From Parietichytrium sp. I65-24A (Eukaryota; Sar; Bigyra; Thraustochytrida; Thraustochytriidae): DNA of 64,000 bases. The notes under the pieces are model-generated. The model was given only the letters and a program-made list of their open reading frames with translations. It was not told the DNA's origin and did no database searches. The position numbers were made by a program, and so were the translations under genes. The stretch is from assembly GCA_012862575.1 (NCBI GenBank), contig BLSF01000014.1:62001-126000 (forward strand). Direction: 5' to 3'. Positions 50,621 through 60,550 of this stretch are shown piece after piece (the first letter of the stretch is position 1; every line of letters begins with the position of its first letter).

Positions 50621-50632
50621 AAGTGTCCGCGC
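50621..50632 (+). promoter_or_regulatory. AAGTGTCCGCGC motif upstream of eIF3m
   Basis: About 134 bp before the eIF3m ATG, inside the palindrome GTCCGCGCGGAC. Confidence 0.45.
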
Positions 50633-50765
50633 GGACATAGAGACTGTTAGTAAATTGAGTTATCTTATAAAAAGAAGGAAGCTGAGGCTAGAAGAGAGAA
50701 AGAGGTAAAGCAGGTGCGGGGAACGAAAGGAGGCAAGAGGAGGAAAAGGATCAGAGGATCGCAAG

Positions 50766-52187
50766 ATGGCGACAACCAAGCTGAGCTCGTTTCACCTTGA
50801 CCAAGTGGTTTTGGAGCTGGTGGCATTGGAAGATGTGGCGTTGGAGTTTATCAATCACACTACCTCGGACATGGACCAGGGGTCGGCCCAGGCGTTCAGG
50901 AACAAGTGCGACACCTTCATTAAGGAGGGCCAGCTGCAGACGCTAGTGGACGCGTTCTTGGAAGGACTCGTTTTGGTGGGACAGAAGGCATCGGTGGAGA
51001 ACACGGTACCGCGGTTCTCGATCTTGTTCTCTCTGGCGAGACATCTGCCTCCAGATGTTTTGGCGAACGTAGTTCCAAGGATTGCAAAGGTAGTGATTGA
51101 ATTGCCTGCTCGTAGCGGCGAAGATGTCGCAAAGGATAACGAGATGAGAATGTCCGTGCTCAGATATCTTTACACCATGCTTGACGCCAGGTCCCCAACC
51201 CGCTTTGGAACTCTCGTGACGATGCTTGACTTTGCCTCCTCGCACAATATGTTCTCCATCCTCGATGGAACCTCTGCAGTAGATGTCGAAGAGCTCTGCA
51301 ACTTGTGGAGCTCTGAGTCGGACGCAGGCCTTGAACAGCAGAAAAAGCTGTACAAGCTCTTTTGCGATCTGTCAGAGAAGAAACAAAAGTCCATGGGCAC
51401 CGATCGCGACCAGAAGGATGTTCGCGCTGATGAGCTCAAGGAGTTGCGGTTCTTGGTCAAGCTTTTGGAGCTCTACGATAGCGCACCAGACCAGCTTCCA
51501 AGTGTCGCAAAGTACGCTGCGCGCGCCTCTGTCATCTCGATCAAGTACCCGCTTCCAGGCGACATGGCCGTCTCCAATACCCTTGAGGAGCAGTCTCTCG
51601 AGGGACTCCGCCGCGCGACTGTTGCTATCCTCACCGCCGAGCAGACCCAGAAACTAGATACCAGTCTTGCTGCTTCGCCTTCTTCCGTTGCTCACTTTGC
51701 TGCGGTTAAACATTTGACTTCCATCTCTGAATACTCGAACGTGTCCAAGCTGCTCCACATCTTTGCTGCAGACGGGCTCGAGGAGTACTCAGCTTTCACA
51801 AAGGCCAACCCAAAAGCCCTTTCGGACCTCGGCCTTAACGAGGCAGCTTGCTTGCGAAACATCCGCTTCCTCACCCTTGCCTCTCTTGCTGCCAAGAGCG
51901 AGAGTGTGACTTACCAGACTATCGCCGAGAAATTGCAGGTCGATCTTGCTGAAGTGGAGAAATGGGTAATTGATGGTATTACCATTAAAGTTATCGATGC
52001 AAAGATGGACCAGCTGAACCAGAGCATTGTTATTAACCGTGGCGCGCAGCGCTTGCTCACCGAGTCCCAGTGGGAGGATGTACAAGGAAAGCTCAATCAA
52101 TGGAAAGCTAGCGTCAGAAGTCTTTTGGGAACGATTAAATCCGTGCGCCAAGAGCACGAGTTCTTGTCACAACAGCCACAGCAGTAA
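50766..52187 (+). CDS. EIF3M: Translation initiation factor eIF3 subunit M
   Basis: 473 residues, one exon, ATG at 50766. N-terminal helical repeats are followed by a PCI domain (about 245-400: YSAFTKANPKALSDLGLNEAACLRNIRFLTLASLA...TYQTIAEKLQVDLAEVEKWVIDGI). The C-terminal helix (TESQWEDVQGKLNQWKASVRSLLG) is characteristic of eIF3m. eIF3m is one of the PCI/MPN core subunits of eIF3, which brings the 40S subunit and mRNA together in the cytosol. The related COP9 subunit CSN7 is a less likely alternative because of the length and tail. Confidence 0.9.
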   Translation: MATTKLSSFHLDQVVLELVALEDVALEFINHTTSDMDQGSAQAFRNKCDTFIKEGQLQTLVDAFLEGLVLVGQKASVENTVPRFSILFSLARHLPPDVLANVVPRIAKVVIELPARSGEDVAKDNEMRMSVLRYLYTMLDARSPTRFGTLVTMLDFASSHNMFSILDGTSAVDVEELCNLWSSESDAGLEQQKKLYKLFCDLSEKKQKSMGTDRDQKDVRADELKELRFLVKLLELYDSAPDQLPSVAKYAARASVISIKYPLPGDMAVSNTLEEQSLEGLRRATVAILTAEQTQKLDTSLAASPSSVAHFAAVKHLTSISEYSNVSKLLHIFAADGLEEYSAFTKANPKALSDLGLNEAACLRNIRFLTLASLAAKSESVTYQTIAEKLQVDLAEVEKWVIDGITIKVIDAKMDQLNQSIVINRGAQRLLTESQWEDVQGKLNQWKASVRSLLGTIKSVRQEHEFLSQQPQQ

Positions 52188-52579
52188 AATTTATTGTCTC
52201 ATCCATGGATTGATAAATTGATTTAGGGATTGATTGTTTGATTTGTATCGATCATTTTTCTTTTCTTTTGTTCTCCTCCGTTGCCTTCTCTTGAGCCTCG
52301 ACCTCTCTATCGGACGCCAGGCTTAAAAGGAGTGCGCATCAGAATCGAATTTTCTTCTGGGCTATGGCTTTTTTTAACTTTTCTTTTCTATAAAAGTACG
52401 TGGGGCTGTGATTTCCATCAGGCTACAGTACTAGTACAAATGATATCCACTCGTCAGAGAGAAGGGGCTTCCAGTTCCGTTTCTTTCTTATGGGTGCACG
52501 CAACAGACAGAGAGAGAGAGAGAGAGAGAATATTGGGCTAGTCAGCCAGCTACCCATCATTGTCATCCACAAAAAGCCC
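52188..52579. other. Convergent 3' spacer
   Basis: Between the eIF3m and cofilin stop codons. Contains a GA microsatellite at 52508-52529. No gene is seen. Confidence 0.5.
52508..52529. repeat. GA microsatellite
   Basis: Eleven GA units in the spacer between two convergent genes. Confidence 0.9.
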
Positions 52580-53123
52580 TCAGCGCTGGTCCAGCCAATC
52601 GTCATCGTCGTCCGCAAAGTCTTCATCGCTGTCAACCCTGTCACCGAGGATACCCTCTCTGACGTCTCCGGCAGTCGTGGCACTGACGTCAAAAACTCCG
52701 TCGCAAACTGAACGTTCCAAACTCGATGTCAGCGACAACTCTCTTCTATGAACTTTACCAACCGCCCCACTTACCTTCTCGGATGGAGGTTCTGCCGGTA
52801 AGATACTCCATTTGAACTTGCGTTGCTGCAGCTCGAGGATTCCAGTTGATGAAGAACAGCTTGTCCGTCGATCGACCGTCTTTGGTCTTGTAATCGTGGT
52901 CGTACACCACATACCTGCAGTCGTGTCCCGGAAGAGCAGCCAATAGCTCGTCAACGCCAGCACTTCTGTCCGCTTGCTTCTCTTTCACCACATGCACCTT
53001 CTTCCCATCTTCATCCTGGATGCCAAACATCACCCAACGGTACTTGCGCTTCAGCTTGAAGTTACGATACTCCGTGTTAACTTCATCGCTCACTCGGTAC
53101 AGCTTTCGATTATCCGACGACAT
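52580..53123 (-). CDS. ADF/cofilin actin-depolymerising protein (two coding exons)
   Basis: Exon 1 52775-53123 and exon 2 52580-52707 join in phase across a 67-nt intron (donor GTAAGT, acceptor GTTCAG); 158 residues. The ADF-homology fold is clear: YRVSDEVNTEYRNFKLKRKYRWVMFGI, then LPGHDCRYVVYDHDY, DKLFFINWNP and QVQMEYLTGRTSIRE. The family binds and severs actin filaments in the cytosol. The last 20 residues are strongly acidic (DSDEDFADDDDDWLDQR), which is unusual for cofilins. A probable 5'-UTR intron (53125-53264, 140 nt, donor GTAAGT, acceptor GCGCAG) ends one base before the ATG. Confidence 0.85.
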
Positions 53124-53518
53124 CCTGCGCTCTTTCCTGTCCCATGCGCATCCACACGCCGTGCAGCAACCGATCGTTTTCGTTCCATCTCGAACTTTCG
53201 CATCAGTGTCCGCGTATGAACAAACTTGCAAATCGCAGAAATCCCGCCAGCCCAAAGTACTTACCAGGCTTTCTTTTTTATCCCTCTCTCCTCCTTCTCC
53301 TTCTCCTTCCTCCGCTCTACCTGTCCCCGCTTAAGATTCGAGTAGCACTACCTACCGCGTACACTTTTGCAATCCTCGTTTGTAGGTCTCGACACAGTCT
53401 CGACGGTTTTGGAATGTGTGAAAAATCTATTTCTCTAATCATTCATACCGGATAATGTAATACTCATTTCTATCCGACGCTATAATTCGGGTATAAGACT
53501 CTTATATAATGGCTCTTA
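53124..53518. other. Cofilin 5' region
   Basis: Contains a probable UTR intron (53125-53264) and a purine-rich leader on the minus strand (53280-53325). Nothing else is recognised. Confidence 0.5.
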
Positions 53519-56500
53519 CCGAGGGGGGTAGCACTTGGAAACAGGGTACTTAATGCTGGTTAGTCAGCATTACCTACTCTAGCTGCTTTTGCCTTCTACT
53601 ATAGCACTGTTATGGAGCTAGCTTTCTCACTTATAATAAAGGCTAACATCTTTTACTCACGTGTCCAGTAAGATTATATAATCGATCGGTTAGACCTCAC
53701 CGCTTGTATTGGACGTTATAAGTCAAACCATAACCCCTCCTGGTCGTAAGGACCTCTGGTAAGTCCTCGAGTACCAGGTCCCTGCATTCCACGTAGTAGT
53801 ATCTTAAAAGCCTAAGTTTTACTTAGAAACTTTTTACAATTGCTTTTCAATCAAGAGAAATTCGAGTTCTTTAGTTCTTTCGAACTCTTTTGTTCATTTA
53901 AATCTTACGGTTCCACGTAATTAAAACCATTATTGGCTGTGAAGAACTCTTTCCATGCTTGATGGAAACAAGTTCGAAAAACATGAACAACCAAGTCGCC
54001 CAAGTCGCCCTCTGAAAGAACTAGGCGAGTGAGAGGACAGCGAGGCAAAGACAATGGAGTTCTCGCATCGCGACCTTCACATCGTGGCAGATGTTCTAAA
54101 AGGAAAGCCAGCGCTATACAATGGCCTTAAATATGAAGTGGAAACTGTGGGCTTGGAGACTGCAGAGTTGAAGGCCGCAACCGGTGAGATCACACAGGTG
54201 GACTTGAACACGTTGGCCAACGCTGTGAAAGAAGCCGCACAAAGCCAGGGGGGGGGCAAAATACTTGTCCAGAGATTTATGCTCATATCGGTCTGTATCT
54301 GAACGAAAGATTGAGAGCTTCGAAAACGCGCGCCAAAGAAATCAGGAAAAACATGGAAGCCAAGAGGGTTATGATTTACACGGTGCAAAAGCTGCTTGCC
54401 GATCACACCGCCCTGGAGCAAAAACAGCATGGAGATCTTGGGGATCAGCTTGATGCTTGTAAGGACAAGCATACGGCTGCATCACTGAAAAGGAGGGAGG
54501 GGCGACATATCAAACGCATGGAGGAGCTCAAGTCAGAACTCCACGAGTGCTCGAAATTTCCAATCCAGAGCGTCCAAGCGATTTGCGATTTTATCTTACA
54601 AGTGTTCCAGGTGCAGGTGCCGCTTCGAACACTTCACTACTGGATATCAAACGGGATTCAACGCCCAAAAGGGCGACCCCCTGCGTTTTCAAAAGAAGCA
54701 GAAAAAAAGCTGGCGGAGATGGTGCTGTGGATGGATATGGAGGGCATGCTTATGACCAAGGAGAGAATTCTTGATCTTGCAGCAGATCTAGCCACCGAAG
54801 AGGTGTCAAGTCGCTTCTCTACCGAAGGGCCTACAATGAAATGGCTGGATGGGTGGTTCGCGAGGTGTAAGAAAGACTTTCCTGGCTTAACTCTCGTGGC
54901 GCAGCGCAGTACAGATTGTGCGACAATTCAGTGGTTCAACTCCGAAAATGTCAATTGGTGGTTTGATAACTTTGTGCGCAAAGTCGTGGAATATGGGTTC
55001 GCTGAAAAGGTGGAAGGTGGTGAGGAGGAAGTTCGTTGGCTCACTCCAGCGCGAGTTTTCATATCTGATGAGACATGTGTGAGCGGGGCGCTAGCTAATC
55101 AAGCCAATGCTGCCGAAGTCAAGGTTGTCAGTTTGGGCGCGACGGAACAGCACATAACTCTCCTAGCCGGTCATTATTTTCTTGGTGAGATGACTCCGCC
55201 GATTTGGATTCTTTCTGCGGACAAGTATATTCAAGGAAAAACCGAAAAGGAGATCGAGAGTGCAGTCTCTGCGCTTCCTTCCCTTCCCATTAATGCGCGC
55301 CGCATCGAACAAGTCTTTATCGGTCACTCGGCGAAGGGAGGCGTAACGAGGGAGAATATTCAAAGCACCATCATTCCAATGATAAAGGCAGTCTATCCCG
55401 ACTTGGCTCCAGTGCCGGGCAAGAGAGTTCTATGGTTGACGGATTGGCATGACAGCCGGCTGAGTTATGCCTTAATCAAGCAACTGCGGGACATTGGTGT
55501 ACATTTTATGGGCTGGCTACCAAACATGAATTGCAAGATGCAGTGCCCCGACGTTGCCCTATTCGAGGAAATGAAATCACGAATGCACAGAGCGCAATGG
55601 GTCCGTCATCATGTTGTAGAGAAAATCGACTTGAAGACTCACATCCAAATTGCCAACGCAGCTCTGCACAAGACGTTCACAGCTACGAAAATCCTAGCAG
55701 GGCTGCAGAAAACTGGCATGGTTCCGTGCACTCGCAAACCCCTCCTCCAGCATCCAAGCATTCGAGATGGTGACAAGTGCCGAGCGGAATTCAACCAAAG
55801 CTCCCTCAGTAATTGCGGTATAAGGCTGCAAACTCCCCCGAGTGCATCGAGCTCTTCTCGGTCATCAGGTCCCGGGGTTAGCACCGCTCCAGGTCCGACT
55901 CCATGCCTTGTGAACGCCACCGTGGAGTTAAACCAGGACGAAGCCGACGATGAGCCTAAGACTCCACTTCCTTCGTCACAAAACTTTCCTGATCTGGAGT
56001 TCGACACACAGGAGAAGGCGGAACATGCCGAATCAACCTACACCTCCATTTCTCAACGCGGACCATCTCTTGGTCCATACGCAAGTTTGCTAGATTCCAT
56101 GAGGGATGACGCGACGCTCGCTGCTGCACAAAGAGACTATGCATTGGGTTTGATCGACGCTGTTCTACTCGGCGAGGAACTCGACCAATTTGAGCGAAGA
56201 ATTGACCAAGACTTTCGTTCATGGAAGAGGCGACGACTTGAAGTTCGGAATGAAACCCTTGCTTCCATTGAGAGTGAGATACGGTCTCGCGCACTCGAAC
56301 GCAGATCGGCCGAGACGGTTTTGAACAAGGCTCAGGCTGAGGCGAGAGCGGCAGAAATAGCGGTGGAAGCTGCGCTATCAAACGTGGAACTAGTCAAGGC
56401 AAAAGAGGATCGCGCCAACGCGGAACGCAAGAAAGTTAGGTTACTGCACACCGAGGATGTGAATCGCCAAGCTGAGGTTTTCCGTGAGCGGCGAAGGGCA

Positions 56501-56879
56501 GTTAAGCTGGAGAGGCATAACTTGAGCCTTTGGAGACAAAAAATTCAAAATTTGACTTTGACTGACAAGGATCTTGCCACATTGGCAACGCTCATGGAGA
56601 ACCTGAAGTATCTGGAGAGCGTTGAGCGTGACGAGTTTGGTCTGATACGCAGAAGCACTGCAACCGCTCCTGCGCTGGACGAATATTCGTGACCTCAATA
56701 TCCAGGCATGGGAAAATCAAATTAAAACCGCCCAAAAATCACCACCAGCGCAAAAAATATGCCGAGTTTTACAGCACTGCGGTGACATTGAAAAAGTGTC
56801 GAAGGGGCCCTCGTTTCTACGTAAACCTTAGTCTCTCCAAATACTACCACGGGGGATGCATGGATAGGCACCCCCCTGG
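53519..56879 (+). mobile_element. Pogo/Tigger-like DNA transposon (DDE_1), frameshifted
   Basis: A 3.36-kb element flanked by TA (53517-53518 and 56880-56881), the target duplication of the Tc1/mariner-pogo superfamily. Short terminal inverted repeats: CCGAGGGGGGTAGC on the left and, on the complement of the right end, CCAGGGGGGTGCC, matching at 12 of about 14 positions. An 8-bp hairpin (TAATGCTG/CAGCATTA, 53551-53572) lies near the left end. The element carries one transposase gene broken by a one-base shift. Ends are inferred from short repeats and are less certain than the transposase call. Confidence 0.55.
54054..56692 (+). pseudogene. Pogo/Tigger-type transposase, one-base frameshift in a G9 run
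   Basis: Two frames make one protein of about 879 residues. The first (54054-54302) continues into the second (54311-56692) with a shift inside a run of nine G at 54248-54256; one more G would restore a single frame, and the second frame reads sensibly back to that run (CPEIYAHIGLYLNERL). The C-terminal part has a CENP-B/Psq-type helix-turn-helix (RPKGRPPAFSKEAEKKL ... PTMKWLDGWFARC) and a DDE_1 catalytic core with Asp residues in FISDETCVSG, LWLTDWHDSRLS and CPDVALFEE (35 residues between the last two). The tail, after a Ser/Pro linker, is a coiled coil. The shift may be a real inactivating change, a sequencing error in the homopolymer, or less likely programmed. Confidence 0.82.
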
Positions 56880-57171
56880 TACTGAGTACCCTATATTGAA
56901 TAAAGCTATATCTAACTCTATCCTACGCCCAAACCCCTATCCGCACACGTCAGCGCACGTCAGCACGTCTCCGTCTCACTTCATTTTCAAAATTCAAGAA
57001 TTTTTTGGAAGGAAAGAAGGAAAGTGACAAAGTGACATACGCGAGTACACACTCTCGAGCCACGCGCACCCCCACCATCGAAAGCCGTTACGTTCGGTTG
57101 GCCCCGGCGGTGCGGCAAGTAGGCAAGTAGGAAAGTGGCACTGGCAGAGTGCTTCGAGCGGAGAGAGATAG
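56693..57171. other. Transposon right end and SLBP upstream region
   Basis: Contains the transposon terminus (about 56867-56879), which abuts one copy of the dispersed palindrome GGTACTGAGTACC (56878-56890). A GAAG-rich leader lies near 57005-57025. Confidence 0.5.
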
Positions 57172-57863
57172 ATGAGGGGACAGAAGCGCAGCTTTGCGCA
57201 GAGCGAGCCGGACTGCCCGCCTCCGAGCGAAGGGTCCAGCTGCGCAGCGGTCGATGGCGGCGCTGAGTTTCGCTACGAAGGTGAGTCGAATGCATAATGC
57301 ATGGCTTGATGAAATGACTTGGGATCGGGAACGAGTTGGCAAAAGCGGGTTAGTTTATCTGAGTTCGGAGTTGTGAGTTCTGACAGCTGCACGATTGGTG
57401 ATAATGTGATTGATGGGACTTTGCAGCGGTGAAGCGAGTGAAAGTGGAGGTGGAGACCGACGTGAAGAGAATCGCGGTGCGCGAAAAGCAAATTATGCTG
57501 GGGAAGAACACGTTGGGGTATGAAAGGTATCTGAGCATGGTTCCTAGAGACAAGAGGAAAAAGGAACATCCCAGAACGCCAGACCCGCACAAAAAGGTGA
57601 GCAAGAGGTGCTTTGATGGTCTTTTGCGAGTTTGGCGCAGGAGTTTGCACAAATGGGACCCTGAAGTTGAAGACCAAGGTATTAAGCTCAATCTGGAACT
57701 CTTGGCCGCAGAAGCAAAAGAGAGCAGAGAGTCGGAAGATCCAAAAGCTTTGCCCCCGAGCCAAGAAGAAGAAAAGGTCCTGGAACCCATTCCAGACAAA
57801 GAAGAGGTAGGGCCCCGCAAACCCACCATTTTTGATAGCTTTGAGAACGACGACCTTCTTTAA
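57172..57863 (+). CDS. SLBP: Histone stem-loop-binding protein SLBP (two exons)
   Basis: Exons 57172-57280 and 57427-57863 join in phase across a 146-nt intron (donor GTGAGT, acceptor TTTGCAG); 181 residues. The frame from the nearer ATG (57254) would hit a stop at the junction, so the upstream ATG at 57172 is preferred. The RNA-binding domain is at about 51-117: RIAVREKQIMLGKNTLGYERYL, a P-rich turn with TPDPHKK (T87, equivalent to the TPNK phosphorylation site), and SKRCFDGLLRVWRRSLHKWDP. SLBP binds the 3' stem-loop of replication-dependent histone mRNAs and drives their processing and translation. The acidic tail is short. Confidence 0.88.
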
Positions 57864-58272
57864 ACGTAGGATAGGCCGCCTCAAGTGTACACATATTTTA
57901 TTTAGAGAGAGTAGGTGGTGTGTCCATTAACTTTGAACTGTTAATTTTAAAAACCGCTATGCTTTTACGATGCGAGCCGTGTCCGAGTCTCGAGAAAGCT
58001 AATCGCAATGCTTATTAATTCTCCTTCCTTTTCTCTTCTCTCTTTAATTAATTAAAAGAACTTCTAACTATCGCATCAAAAGACGCCAGTTGGCCAACAA
58101 CATATGTGTACAGGGGCCAGAGCTTCCATCGCACAAGCGGACAATGCAAGCCATGTGCAGCTCTTTCCTTGACGGGATGCATCCAAGTCGTCTTCGTCTC
58201 TATTTTTCTTCAATTCGGCTGGGATGTTGAAGAAGAAAAGTTGTGTCCCTACTTGGACACAAGACTTTCCCC
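57864..58272. other. Convergent 3' spacer
   Basis: AT-rich; between the SLBP and RPC5 stop codons. No gene is seen. Confidence 0.5.
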
Positions 58273-59852
58273 CTACAAAGTTTCCATCTTCACCCGAGGG
58301 GCTACCTCAGTCGACACGTTATACCCGGATTCCTCCGAAGCCTTCTCTGCGCTTACACCCAAGAAAGTAAGAGCGTCGTAAAAGCGCTTTTTCCATAGCT
58401 CTTTTTGTTGCGCGTGGACTTTTGGGAACTGCTTCTTGAACTTGGGGTCGTCATTGGCGAACAGTACCCATGACTTGCTGTTCCTTTTGTCAATTTTTGC
58501 CACACTTGTCATGGCGTCGTGCAGAGCAGAGCTGGGCACCTTTACTAACCTGGTGATGTGAGACTTATCGATGGAGGCGGTCTCGCTCTTGTCGAAAACG
58601 GCGAGAACGAGATTACGCACAGCGCATCTCTTTTTGATATTCTCCTGAGAGCGGTCCACTCCGTCGGCGAATATTTCTCCAACCTGGTCTTTGTAAAAGT
58701 GCTCACTGTCGAGTGCCCACGCCCCGCGCACGAGGACCGCCGTGCCCAGCAGGGTCTGGACAACCTCTTTGTTGTTCTTCGAGCCGTACGGCAACAGCTC
58801 TTCCAGTCGCGACACTTGGCCCCGCCTGAGCCTCTGGTTGACCTCTTCCTGCAGCGAAATGCGGTGGCTACTCTGCAGAATAGGCTGGCCTGAGCTGTCC
58901 ACCTCAAGTGCACCGGACAGGCTTCCGTCGCGCACAGGCGGCGCGAGTCTGTCCAAATACTCCTTGGCGGATACCTTGAATGCCTCCGCAGCGCTTAGGA
59001 CGCCTTTGCTCTTGACGGGCTGCCTCCTCTTCTGCTTGCCCGCCTTTGCTCCGCGAGCGGCGTCCGTATCCATAAGGTCGTCGTCGCCGTCGTCCGACAC
59101 GTCGCTCAGCTCTTCGATGACCCAGTCCAGGTGGTTCGCGTCGGGGGTGTGCTTCTTGTACAGGGCCTTGCTCACCTCGCTGTCCCTCGCGTAGATCTTG
59201 AGCGGGCGCCACTCTTCCTCTGCCTCGACCTGCTTCATCTTGTCGAACGTGAGCTTCGCAGACTCCTGCACCGCTCTGGCGCTGTCCTTCTTGTAGTTGA
59301 CCACATCCAGCAGCCTCGGCGCGGCCTTCTTGCCCGCATTCTGCCCCTGGCTCGGCGCCTGGCTCTGATTCTGCTCGTCCAGCGGTGTCCCGCCCTGGTC
59401 CGAGTTGTCCACGAACCCGTTCTGCAGCACGGGCTTCATCTCATACATGGCCCTGAGCGGCACCAGGTGCAACGTCCCGGCCTTCCGGTCCACCGTGCCC
59501 ATGCAATACGACCGCTCGCCGCCGCCCACGCGCTCGGACCGCACCGTCTGCATGCGCAGCGCCATCTCGCGCTCCGTGGCCTCCGCGGACTCCGCGGACC
59601 TGCTCGACGCCCTGCGGGCCACCTCGAAGTGCACACGTTTGTCCTTGCCCTGCACGGCGCGGAGGGCGTCCAGCTCTAGCTCCAGCACGTCCACGGCGCT
59701 CTTGAAGCGCCCGCTGCTGGCGCGGGGCACGGGCGCGCCGCGGGGAGGTGCGCCCACCGCAGCAGGCACGCCTGGTCCTCCAGAGAACGGTTCACGAACA
59801 CGTCCAGCTCCAGCACCACCGGATCATCGTCGTCGTCCACAGCGGACGCCAT
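58273..59852 (-). CDS. POLR3E: RNA polymerase III subunit RPC5 (POLR3E) with a frame break near its N-terminus
   Basis: The ATG at 59852 gives MASAVDDDDDPVVLELDVFVN, matching the DDPVVQEIDVYL start of human RPC5. That frame ends soon, while the rest of the protein (GRFKSAVDVLELELDAL onward, to the stop at 58273) is in another frame; the switch lies within about 59717-59757. A 41-nt GTGGGC...CCAG intron would join them in phase (512 residues), but a single-base error in this GC-rich sequence is as likely. Later conserved parts: SYCMGTVDRKAGTLHLVPLRAMYEMKP, EEEWRPLKIYARDS, ALLGTAVLVRGAWALDSEHFYKD and KSWVLFANDDPKFKKQFPKV. RPC5 pairs with RPC4 in a TFIIF-like module of Pol III in the nucleus. 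Confidence 0.82.
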
Positions 59853-60550
59853 CTTTGACCGCCGCGACCTCACACCTGACACCTGACAACTGACACCTGA
59901 GACCTGACACCTGACACCTGCCGCGCTGAGGAACTGTTCCGCGAACGCGCGAACGGGAGGGCAGAGAAAGAGGGTAGAGGGTAGAGGGCAGAGGGGTCCT
60001 CGAGGACGCTGAGTTGGAACGTGACCGGAATGTATTGGAATGTATTGGTGGCTTGGCTATGCTTGGCTAGATATCAGCTGGGTGGCGCAAGCTAAGCTAA
60101 CTGTGTGGATGGGATGGCTGGTACTCACTGTCAGTACACTGCTGGTAGTTCGGTGTTTTGGTGTAGTGCCACCACCATAGATAGGGTCCATAGGGAATGA
60201 ACAAAGTGTGGCTCAAGATTCTCAAGATGGGGAACGATCGAGAAATGACAACGAGCAATGGAATAAGGTCCGTGCGCCTGCTGAGACCCATTTTCTGAAT
60301 TCTGATCTCTGATCTATCTGGTGCCAATGCTGCTGTATGTAGCGCTCAGAGCCGAATCTGTCTTCGATTTCTGGAGGCACGTGTAAGTGCGTAGTGCAGC
60401 TGGATCTCTTGCTGCGAGCAAGCTGAGCAGAACTGGATTGCGGCTTTGGTGAACTAGGAATCATGCGAAAACGAACAGCGGAACTTGACGATCGACAACG
60501 CTTTTTCTTTTGTACTCTACAATATAAAAACCAATGAAAGTGTGCAAAGA
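59853..60550. other. RPC5 upstream region
   Basis: Includes an ACCTGAC tandem repeat (59872-59920) directly before the RPC5 start. No gene is seen. Confidence 0.5.
59872..59920. repeat. ACCTGAC heptamer tandem repeat
   Basis: About seven 7-bp units with minor variants, in the 5' leader of RPC5. Confidence 0.85.

Larger units (their letters stand above)
49937..50765. promoter_or_regulatory. Bidirectional promoter region of mS38 and eIF3m
   Basis: Twelve TGACG/CGTCA half-sites lie between 50168 and 50421, including one full TGACGTCA (50222-50229); about 0.5 would be expected by chance. A CCAAT box lies near 50295. An inverted repeat of telomere-like type, CCCTAACC-GGCG-GGTTAGGG, spans 50430-50449. 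The AAGTGTCCGCGC element is at 50621-50632, followed by GA-rich leader to the eIF3m ATG. Confidence 0.6.

Noticed and set aside
57254-57280. ATG at 57254 as SLBP start
   Set aside because: In this frame the splice to exon 2 creates an immediate stop. The ATG at 57172 keeps the frame open.
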